Positions 36,600 through 43,665 of a stretch of 64,000 nt of DNA are shown one piece after another; the stretch's first letter is position 1, and each line of letters starts with the position of its first letter. The stretch spans positions 1,366,001-1,430,000 of the forward strand of contig JAHBXF010000002.1 in the NCBI GenBank assembly GCA_019636615.1, written 5' to 3'. The notes beneath the pieces are model-generated. The model saw only the letters and a list, made by a program, of their open reading frames with translations. It ran no database searches and was not told the DNA's origin. The position numbers and the translations under genes were made by a program. Origin of the DNA: Phycisphaeraceae bacterium (GTDB taxonomy: Bacteria > Planctomycetota > Phycisphaerae > Phycisphaerales > UBA1924).

Positions 36600-37213
36600 A
36601 TGGAGTACGTCCCCGTTCCCCCGCCGCTGGACTGACTGCTGGAGCCGCTGCCGGAGCCCGACCCCGAGCCGCTGGAGCTGGACCCGGAGCCGGAGGAGTG
36701 GGCCGTCGCGGGCATGTCGTTATGAACCCACACGCCTTCGGCGAGCAGCGTGTTGGTGCCCGGGATGTGGATGGCGACTGTGCGGGTTGGCGCATCGATG
36801 CTTTCGACGCTCTCGACCATTTCCTCGGCAAGCCGCTCGCCGATCAGGTAGTCGCCCTTCTTGAGGAACTCGGCCGACGAAAAGCCCCATTCGTCTCCGC
36901 GGCGCATGAGGAACGGGTGCTCGGGCGTCTCCTTGATGCGTCGATTGATGACCACGAACCCCGTGTGCTCGCCGAGTTTCACGCTGGCGACGCGGCCGAC
37001 CGTCGGGATCCAGCCGCGCATCCCGTGGTGCGAGAGCCAGTTGTACTGAGCGCGATAGGGCACATCGACCTCGAGACCGGGCACCTGGATGGATGCCACG
37101 CGGTCGCCGGGCTTGAGGTTCTCGATCGTGGTGACGCGGCCGTCGGCCAGGCGGACAAGCGTGCCAAAGAGCAGGCAGTTCGAACCCCCACCTCCACCCA
37201 CGCCCCCACGCAA
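36452..37213 (-). pseudogene. Displaced HINT-domain fragment (copy 1), stop codon lost
   Basis: The frame encodes a HINT (intein-like autoprocessing) domain. The leading Cys lies in GGSNCLLFGTLVRLADG, with the His block in TPEHPFLMRRGDEWGF and the terminal HN in EGVWVHNDMPATA. A short Ser/Gly tail ends TGTYSI. It is about 90 percent identical by eye to 62809-63480. The N-terminal Ser/Gly region is cut down to ten residues behind a TTG (37213). The tail differs from the other copy in lacking a ~25-residue Ser-rich piece. After TYSI the original TAG has become TAT at the copA stop codon, so translation would read 147 bases into the antisense of copA. Both edges are recombination junctions. Confidence 0.82.
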
Positions 37214-37232
37214 TCTCGCGCTGTCCTCTCGC

Positions 37233-37898
37233 TCACGATGGCCGGTTTCGAACTCTTTGCGCCCCCCTCACCAACCCCTCGCCGATCTCCGGCCAGGTCC
37301 TTGCGCCAATCGCCTCGATCACCGCAACGGGCGCGATGTGGTCCAGGTACCGCACCGTTGTGGCCAGGTTCTTGTGCCCCAACTGACGGCTTATGACCCC
37401 GATATCCACGCTCTCGCGGCGTAGTTCCGCCGCGAACGTGTGACGTAGCCCGTGCGCGTGCACGCGTTTGTCGATCCCCGCGGACCGGCCCAGCGCGGCG
37501 AGCATGCGCCGCACCGACGCGTCGGACATCGCGGTCCCCCTTGCCGTGCAGAAGAGCGGGTGCGCTCCGCCAAGCCCGCGCGCGAGGCCCCGCGCCCGCA
37601 CCCACTCCCCCACCACCGACAACGCGTGGGCGTCGATCCCCACCACCCTCCATGTGCCCCCCTTGCCCCTGAGCACGGCCACCGTTCCCTGCGCGGCGTC
37701 CACGTCCTTGGGGTGCAGCGCCAGTGCTTCGCTCACGCGGAGCCCGGCGCGGTACATGACGGCGATCAACGCTTTGTGACGCGCCGCGTAGAACCCGCCC
37801 TGCCCCGCCGCGTTCATCAGCCGCCGCACCTCGTCGGCGGTGAGGATCTCCGGCGGCAGCCGGCGCGTGGTCTGGTTGTCGCGGGGGTGGTTGTTCAT
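37233..37898 (-). CDS. Short tyrosine recombinase/integrase
   Basis: A 221-residue site-specific recombinase of the XerC/D-phage integrase superfamily with all catalytic residues: Arg54 (AGLRVSEAL), Lys79 (RGKGG), His149-x-x-Arg152 (HAHGLRHTF), His175 (LGHKN) and Tyr184 (VRYLDH). It lacks the N-terminal arm-binding/SAM-like domain of normal ~300-residue integrases; only a ~15-residue polar leader precedes the catalytic domain. Its stop lies 20 bases from the HINT fragment, the classic position of an integrase next to an attachment site. It probably mobilised the island to its right. No other integrase was found. Confidence 0.9.
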   Translation of the reverse strand: MNNHPRDNQTTRRLPPEILTADEVRRLMNAAGQGGFYAARHKALIAVMYRAGLRVSEALALHPKDVDAAQGTVAVLRGKGGTWRVVGIDAHALSVVGEWVRARGLARGLGGAHPLFCTARGTAMSDASVRRMLAALGRSAGIDKRVHAHGLRHTFAAELRRESVDIGVISRQLGHKNLATTVRYLDHIAPVAVIEAIGARTWPEIGEGLVRGAQRVRNRPS

Positions 37899-38016
37899 GG
37901 TCTTGCTACGGATTTGCGCAAGACTCGTAGCGCCGCACGCCCGCCCGGGGCAAGGCCGACAACGCGACCCTCTGGATGCACCCCCAGTGCCGAACCCGGA
38001 TCAGTTTCTTCGCACG

Positions 38017-38286
38017 TCACACCGACACGAACCACTCTGGCCATTCATCCCCGGCGCGACCCCCGCCCGCGTACTCCTTCACCGACTCAACCCGGCCGCA
38101 CCGCCTGCAGGCCCCTCGCGTCACGCCGCGCTCGCCATCCGCGCTCAGCCGCCACACGATCCGCTTGACCAAGTACTGCTTGTGGTTCGTCCGCGTCGGC
38201 TCGCCGAAGACCTCGGCATACTCGCGCCGGAGTTCGCCGACCGTCATCCGCCTCAGTTCGCTCACTCTTTGGCCCACTTTCAGCAT
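38017..38286 (-). CDS. DUF2924 protein (short)
   Basis: An 89-residue protein resembling the N-terminal part of DUF2924 proteins: VSELRRMTVGELRREYAEVF, then GEPTRTNHKQYLVKRIVWRL. DUF2924 proteins are usually 130-160 residues and sit beside large serine recombinases in mobile modules. Here the C-terminal half is missing or altered (ends AGDEWPEWFVSV) and no serine recombinase is present. It overlaps nothing and is 26 bases from the next small gene. Probably a relic of a recombination module. Confidence 0.7.
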   Translation of the reverse strand: MLKVGQRVSELRRMTVGELRREYAEVFGEPTRTNHKQYLVKRIVWRLSADGERGVTRGACRRCGRVESVKEYAGGGRAGDEWPEWFVSV

Positions 38287-38312
38287 CGGACATCACCGGC
38301 TTTCTCTGGCCG

Positions 38313-38519
38313 TTAACCAGCGACGCCATCAGGGCGAGGAGGGGGCGAGAGTTCAAGGCATGTGGCCGAGGATTCCGGCAGATTCTCGGCGGGGCCGGGA
38401 TGTCCCGGAACTCGGCCATGCAGCCGCAGAATCCCGCGAGCAAGAATGCTCCCGATCTCGTCAAGCCGCTCGTCGGGCGACATGTCCGCAGGGTCCGTCG
38501 GGTCGGGGCGCAACGACAT
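38313..38519 (-). CDS. Small recombination-module protein
   Basis: A 68-residue polar protein with the phrase DMSPDERLDEIGSILARGIL and RLHGR. This pattern (SPxxRxxEIxxILAxGxxRL) is typical of tiny proteins encoded upstream of DUF2924 and a serine recombinase. Function unknown. Its position just upstream of the DUF2924 gene supports the reading. No recombinase follows, so the module looks incomplete. Confidence 0.6.
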   Translation of the reverse strand: MSLRPDPTDPADMSPDERLDEIGSILARGILRLHGRVPGHPGPAENLPESSATCLELSPPPRPDGVAG

Positions 38520-38707
38520 CGCGCACTCCTTCCGGAAATGCTCACCCGACCGTGGTCGGTCGTGGTGATGGGACCAGTCGCCTGCGGCACGACGCCGCTG
38601 GCTACTGGATACCTACGCGATGGGATTCCGAAGTCGCGTGCGAGGGGGGCGAGAGCAACCCTGCCGTCAACCCGCGCCCAACGATCTGAAGGCGCAGCCC
38701 CACTCGC

Positions 38708-40915
38708 TCATCGACCAAGCAGGTGAGCGTGATCCGCCACAAATCGATTGAGGTACGCCTTGAGCTCTGGTGTGACGTGACGATTTCGCAAGTCATCCCA
38801 GGAGACCTTCAAGAGCGCATCTGCCCGCTCAGGAACCCAGTGGTAGAACTTGCCATCCAACCTCAGTATGCCGTCGTCCAGTAGCCTCTGGAGCAACGCC
38901 CGACCTCCCTCATTCTTCACGATTCGCCGGTGCTCTATCTTGTCCCGATAGCGAGCGAGGCTTCCCTTGCTGTGAGATCGAAGGCTGGTCACAATCCGTC
39001 GGAAGCGACGATGCACTTCGTGCATGCGGGGGTCATCTGTGGGATCTTCCGTCAACGGAGCTGAAAACTCAGTCCACGGGAACGCGCCTGCTCCGGGCCA
39101 CGAGACACGGAGTGAGCCCCGCACGAGCGGCTTGCTGGTAATCCGAGACTCACATCTCGCCGATTCCAAGGTCACGCCGTCCGACGCCGCAGGCTTTGTT
39201 CTTGCGGCGCGCACCACCAGACCCGTCGCGAGAATCTCGAGTTCCCGGCATCGCACTTCGACTGCTGGGCCTATTTCGAAGTCATCGATATCTCCACCCA
39301 GCCGGACTTTGCCATTGGTGATCACCGAGGCTTCTTTGAGCTGGCGTCTGAACCAGATCAGTCCATCCCTTTCCTCAATCTCAAAATGGCGAACATCGAC
39401 TTGATCTCGCTCTTCACTGTTCGCCGAGGCATAGACCAACTCGAACTCACCTTCACTGGGATTGAGCTCGTCGTCCTCCTCCTCCGGGTCCCCGCATTCC
39501 ACCGAGAGCCGAACTCGCAGAGAGTCGGTTTCTCCGGCCGACAGCGACTCGTACAAGATGCCAATCTGCCTCTCGGCAACCACCTGCCGACCCAGTTGTT
39601 CGCCAAGCAGTATGTAGAAATCAGCGAGCAGGCGTGAGGGCCTGTAATTGGCTGCGGCGACCCATGCTTCAGCGGCTCTGCTCGCGGGATGATGGTAATC
39701 ACGGAGTGCGCCCGCCAATAGGTATGACTCGAAGACCTTGTTTGCTGGTGTGGCGCCTTCTCGCAGGAACGGGTGCTCGGGAAGCCAGGCCGCCAGCTGT
39801 TCTTCATACCTGTCACGCACGGAGGACGGCAGCGGTGGACAAGCATCGAATTTCATTCCGAGGATGCGGCCCAATAGCCGCAATCGCTGTTCGCGTGCCG
39901 AATACAGCGATTCCCATCCGTGCCACTTCGCCTCAGCAGCGACTCTCTCGAGTGCAGGCCTGATGTTGTGCTGCAGTTTCTGTGTTTGTTCCCGATCGAG
40001 CAACCGAGTGACGACATGGTCGAGGACGGCCAACGGTCTGTTCGTGTTGACCCCCGTTTTCTGTTCGATTGATCCCTTGAAGCTCGACGCGAACTCCTGG
40101 TAGTTGCCCTCTGTCGCCAGCAACACTGCAATCGTCTCGAGGACTGGGGCGTAGCCCAGAAACTCGCGAGCTGCCTCGCCGCTGATCACTTGATCGCCAC
40201 CGAGCGCTCTCTCAAGGTGTCCCAGAATCAGGTTCCTGGCTTCGAGAAAGGGGTCGCGGTGTCCGGCAATGCGTTTGGCTGCCGCCTCGCCGAAAGTCCT
40301 GATTCGGGCGTCAATGTACCGCTCCGCCTGTTCTCGGGTAAAGGGCTGGATGGATACAAGGGATGCTTCAACACCCAACGCGTCCAGAAGTAGCCACGTA
40401 GTCTCGGCTGTCTGTGTGCGCGCAAGCAGCACGAATGCGGGGCCCTTCGCTTCCTTGGCGATCTGCGCGATGTTCTCCACAAACGCCTCGAAGCCGGCCT
40501 CGTTCGCCTTCACACGCGCTTCATCGAGCGCATCGACGATGAGACACATCTCGCCCTTGCGGAGCAAGTCGCTGGCCTGCGCTGCTGCGCTGAACCCGAA
40601 AGATGTGGATAGCTGCCCGCTTACCGAGTTGCCGCCAACTGCTGCCGCCTGGGCAAGATCCCATAGCGGGGCACCCTGGCGGAGTGCGATCTCGCGTGCC
40701 AGGGTCGACTTGCCGACAGCTCCAGCGGCAGAGATGATCACCACACGCGGGGCTGACGGCTGGTCGATTTGAGTGCCGTGTGTCAGATTCGGCCCGATGA
40801 ACTCGGGGAGAGACTGACTGACGTACTGGAAGCCGGCTGCGTTTTCGATAGCGACCGGCAGTATGCCAGGTCCTGGACAGTTCGGCAGTTGACTCAGAAA
40901 CTCTGAGAAATCCAT
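38708..40915 (-). CDS. NACHT/STAND-like P-loop NTPase
   Basis: A 735-residue signal-transducing NTPase. The Walker A is ISAAGAVGKST (about 61-71) and Walker B CLIVDALDEAR (about 124-134), with the D-A-L-D-E form seen in NACHT-type STAND proteins. Downstream helices (FTREQAERYIDARIRTFGEA) continue the ATPase lid. The C-terminal ~350 residues are beta- and helix-mixed without recognised repeats (SLRVRLSVECGDPEEEDDEL). It sits in the defence island, with its own start and a GAGG ribosome site 40 bases inside the strand break, separated from PfkB by the 41050 repeat. An abortive-infection role is inferred; no toxic effector domain is recognised. Confidence 0.75.
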   Translation of the reverse strand: MDFSEFLSQLPNCPGPGILPVAIENAAGFQYVSQSLPEFIGPNLTHGTQIDQPSAPRVVIISAAGAVGKSTLAREIALRQGAPLWDLAQAAAVGGNSVSGQLSTSFGFSAAAQASDLLRKGEMCLIVDALDEARVKANEAGFEAFVENIAQIAKEAKGPAFVLLARTQTAETTWLLLDALGVEASLVSIQPFTREQAERYIDARIRTFGEAAAKRIAGHRDPFLEARNLILGHLERALGGDQVISGEAAREFLGYAPVLETIAVLLATEGNYQEFASSFKGSIEQKTGVNTNRPLAVLDHVVTRLLDREQTQKLQHNIRPALERVAAEAKWHGWESLYSAREQRLRLLGRILGMKFDACPPLPSSVRDRYEEQLAAWLPEHPFLREGATPANKVFESYLLAGALRDYHHPASRAAEAWVAAANYRPSRLLADFYILLGEQLGRQVVAERQIGILYESLSAGETDSLRVRLSVECGDPEEEDDELNPSEGEFELVYASANSEERDQVDVRHFEIEERDGLIWFRRQLKEASVITNGKVRLGGDIDDFEIGPAVEVRCRELEILATGLVVRAARTKPAASDGVTLESARCESRITSKPLVRGSLRVSWPGAGAFPWTEFSAPLTEDPTDDPRMHEVHRRFRRIVTSLRSHSKGSLARYRDKIEHRRIVKNEGGRALLQRLLDDGILRLDGKFYHWVPERADALLKVSWDDLRNRHVTPELKAYLNRFVADHAHLLGR

Positions 40916-41049
40916 GAATGCACCTCGCCTTTCGCAAGGGTCTCAGCCGGTTCCGGTCCAACTCCCTGCTTCTCAGAGTATATCCGAATACGTCTGGCCG
41001 ACCGCGCGACGGTCGGGGGCGTGGGACTCCGAACCTCAGGTATCGCACC

Positions 41050-41394
41050 CCGAGAGCAACCCTCCTGTTTACCTCGCGGGGGGCGTCAACCAGAGAGCGC
41101 GAGAGTTTGAGAGGGTTGCCGCCGGTGGGGCGAGAGCAACCGTGGGGGTTGCGGTCGGACCTCGACATTCGGTTTCAAGACCGAGAGCGCGGCGGGGTGG
41201 GCCGGGAAGCGCCGAAACCCACACCGCGGCGGGACTTTCCGCCACCCGGTCGGCAGGCCTCCGGAAGGCCCGACCCGTAAACCAAAACGCCCTCGCGTTT
41301 CCGCGAGGGCGTCGGTAACTCCCCGATCGGAACGGGTTCAAACCGTCGAATCCGGGTCGCCAGGGGGGTTCCCAGGGGCCGTTCTCTGGTTAAC
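41050..41394. repeat. Long direct repeat, copy 2
   Basis: About 345 bases closely similar to 24624-24987 in the same orientation, with the same left (GAGAGCAACCCTCCTGTT) and right (TCTCTGGTTAAC) edges. It differs mainly in a central GC block and in the terminator hairpin, which is perfect here. It separates the STAND NTPase gene from the PfkB operon. A shorter stretch with the same left-edge motif (GGCGAGAGCAACCCTGCCGT) occurs at about 38648, near the STAND gene end. Confidence 0.8.
41284..41311 (-). terminator. Intrinsic terminator of the five-gene module
   Basis: A perfect 10-base stem (41288-41297 with 41302-41311, 4-base loop) is followed on the minus strand by TTTTGGTTT. It lies about 150 bases after the PfkB stop, so it should end the minus-strand transcript of 41463-48654. 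The repeat copy at 24624 holds the same hairpin with two mismatches. Confidence 0.8.
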
Positions 41395-41462
41395 AGGCGG
41401 CACGACCCTCGCGCGGGAAGCTTGCCAGCGGGCCTTCTGGTGAGGGCTCCGCCGGCCGTGCT

Positions 41463-42620
41463 TCACACCCTCGATCGCTGACCACGGCCGTGACCGGCGC
41501 AAGCATTGCAGGCGGCCGCCTCGACTCCAGCAGCGACGGGTTCTGCGTCCTCGGGAAGTGTGGGCGACTCGCGCAACCCGATCATCTGCCGCGCAGCCGT
41601 GATGGCAGTCGTGGCGCCGACGGCTCTCATCATTCCGCGGGCGCCGACAAATGCGCAGTTTATCGAGGCGAGTGCCTGGCCGAATCGGAGAGCCGACAGG
41701 ATACTCCTCTGTCCTAAAGACCACCCGCGGCTATGCCGGAACTGGGCCAGGCACCAGATGAGCCCTGCCGTGCAGCAGTCACCCGCTCCCGCCGCATCCC
41801 GGAAGCGTTCCACCGGGTAGGCCGCGAGGCACGTCCAGGCGCCTGGCCTAGTGCCCGTGCAGCTTCGGAAGCGCAGCCCAGCGGCCCCGAGAGTCTCGAT
41901 CTCCAGGCGCGGCCGCGACGCGGCAAGTGCAGAAGCGAGCCTGGAACGGTGATCGCTGGAGTACTTCACAATGTCGCTGACGCTAACGGCCCGTGCAAAC
42001 AGACGAAGATCACCTGCACCGACCGGCTCGTAGACCACCAGACCCCCACGGGTACGAACGGACTTTGCCGAATCGATCGCGGCTGCCGAAGCTCGGTCAA
42101 AGTAGAGCACATCGGGCGGCGCTGAGAGCGCCAAGAGCGACTCTCGGGCCATCGAGATCGTCGGGGCTGTGTACCGCGGGAGAAAACCGCGGCAGGTTGG
42201 GCATGCCACCCGAAAACGATGCACCGGTTGGCCTTCGGGGCCGGTCACAAACTCTTGAATGATCGTTGGAGTGCCCGCCGTCGCAGTGTGCCGGACATGG
42301 TCCCAGTTGACGCCGAGCGCCTCCATTTCCTTCCGGACCAGTGACCCTGGAACATCGTCACCAAGGCGAGCCACTGGGATCGCTTGCCAGCCGAGCCACG
42401 CCAGCAAAGCCAGGACGTTCCCGCACGAACCCCCCGCGCATGTGAACGGCGAAGAGCCGTCTCGGATGACGACATCCCGGGCGATGAGACCGAATCCGAC
42501 GCAGGTCGGCTGGCTACGGGGTCGAGAATGGCCGGTAGCACTCGCCGGCAATCCAGAGCTGGTTGAGCTTCGGGTTCGGCGCCGCGTTCGCTTGGATGGA
42601 GTGACCCGCCGCTTCGACAT
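41463..42620 (-). CDS. PfkB-family carbohydrate kinase
   Basis: A sugar or nucleoside kinase of the ribokinase/PfkB family. Glycine-rich substrate and lid motifs are CAGGSCGNVLALLAWLGW, then RLGDDVPGSLVRKEMEALGV; the ATP/anion-hole motif is RDAAGAGDCCTAGLIWCLA with the catalytic Asp. Extra Cys pairs (CPTCRGF, CNACAGHG) suggest a zinc site not usual for the family. The ATG at 42620 gives 385 residues but overlaps the previous gene by 107 bases; the recognisable domain begins near residue 40 (CVGFGLIARDVVIRD), so a later start is possible. It is the last gene of the module and probably phosphorylates a sugar made or released by its partners. Confidence 0.85.
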   Translation of the reverse strand: MSKRRVTPSKRTRRRTRSSTSSGLPASATGHSRPRSQPTCVGFGLIARDVVIRDGSSPFTCAGGSCGNVLALLAWLGWQAIPVARLGDDVPGSLVRKEMEALGVNWDHVRHTATAGTPTIIQEFVTGPEGQPVHRFRVACPTCRGFLPRYTAPTISMARESLLALSAPPDVLYFDRASAAAIDSAKSVRTRGGLVVYEPVGAGDLRLFARAVSVSDIVKYSSDHRSRLASALAASRPRLEIETLGAAGLRFRSCTGTRPGAWTCLAAYPVERFRDAAGAGDCCTAGLIWCLAQFRHSRGWSLGQRSILSALRFGQALASINCAFVGARGMMRAVGATTAITAARQMIGLRESPTLPEDAEPVAAGVEAAACNACAGHGRGQRSRV

Positions 42621-43665
42621 GGAGGATTCCTATCGGCTCGTTCTGCTGCTTGGCCTCGTAGCACGCGAGCAGGGCTCCGAGTGACAGCAGCTTACTCGAA
42701 AACGCCGAAACGCATGTGGTGCAGCCTCCCAGCGGCTGCAAAGACCGATTGTAGCGGCGAATGCTGGCGCGGATCTGACGGTACGCCTCGAAGGGATTCT
42801 GCTCGTCGGCGTACAGGAAATTGGCCGGCTCAACCCTGTACTGGTCAAAGAGGAGCTCTCGGTACTCGTGGATGAGTGCGTCAGCGCGTCGCGGATTCCT
42901 GGCGGGCGATGGAAGCACTGGGCAGACCTCGCTGGGCCGAAACGCCTCGAACACGCGGCGGAGCTGGTGAGGCTTCCGCTCCCCGAGGATCGGAATCCAG
43001 AGGCGCGGCAGGTGGCTCTTCGAGTCTTGACTGAGGTCACTGGCGAGGCCGGGAATCGGTGAGGGATGTTCGTCGGGCGCATCCTCGGTGATCTGCGCAT
43101 CGAACCCGGGGTCCTCGGACGCGAGCACATGGAGGTTCACCGGGGCCACTCCTGGGGTCTTCTGCTCGCGCTCGTCGATCATGCGGAGTGCCGCGAGAAC
43201 TACTGACAGGAATAGCGCACGGGGCATCGCGCTCACGTCCACAACGATGTCGGTATACGCGGCAGGAAGATTGGCGTCATAGACAACCTTCTGTGCTTGT
43301 CGGGCACCAGTGCGCCGTCCCTCAGCATTGAGCATCGCGACAGCGTGAACGGCAACGGTTCCTCGGCCCTTGAGGACGCGGTCCAGTTCTGTGCGATTCG
43401 CCTGCTTGCGGTCATCGTGCCCCAGCGACACCGACTGCTTGCCTTCGTCGTAATCCAGGAGCAAGCAGTCGCGGCGCCCCTTACCGCCTGCGTCCAAGAC
43501 AGCTCGGACGCCATCGCACATCCGCGGATCGAAACCCCATCCGAGCACGAATGCGATGTTGCGCTCCGTTTCCGACGCGTGGCTGCGCCAGAATGCCGTC
43601 ACCTCGTCTTCGCGCAGAAGCACGTACGGGTCCCATCGGAAGGGGCTGCCGGCGAATTCGTTCAT
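42514..43665 (-). CDS. Unknown Rossmann-like protein of the five-gene module
   Basis: A 383-residue soluble protein from the ATG at 43665, which overlaps the ATPase stop (ATGA). I do not recognise it. N-terminal strands and loops (NIAFVLGWGFDPRMCDGVRA, DCLLLDYDEG) look Rossmann-like, with a second alpha/beta unit (YTDIVVDVSAMPRALFLSVV, VNLHVLASEDPGF) and a C-terminal part with PLGGCTTCVSAFSSKLLSLG and IGILHVEAAGHSI. The pattern of glycine loops followed by buried strands could suit nucleotide or sugar binding, or a CARF-like sensor, but this is speculation. It is conserved in position between the ATPase and the kinase and is the least understood gene of the set. Confidence 0.7.
   Translation of the reverse strand: MNEFAGSPFRWDPYVLLREDEVTAFWRSHASETERNIAFVLGWGFDPRMCDGVRAVLDAGGKGRRDCLLLDYDEGKQSVSLGHDDRKQANRTELDRVLKGRGTVAVHAVAMLNAEGRRTGARQAQKVVYDANLPAAYTDIVVDVSAMPRALFLSVVLAALRMIDEREQKTPGVAPVNLHVLASEDPGFDAQITEDAPDEHPSPIPGLASDLSQDSKSHLPRLWIPILGERKPHQLRRVFEAFRPSEVCPVLPSPARNPRRADALIHEYRELLFDQYRVEPANFLYADEQNPFEAYRQIRASIRRYNRSLQPLGGCTTCVSAFSSKLLSLGALLACYEAKQQNEPIGILHVEAAGHSIQANAAPNPKLNQLWIAGECYRPFSTP

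Noticed and set aside
24624..41394. tRNA-Ser-like hairpin (GGTCTTGAAACC) in both long repeats
   Set aside because: The anticodon-like loop is framed by a 5-base stem with only a 6-base loop, and no acceptor, D or T arm could be folded around it, so no tRNA was called.
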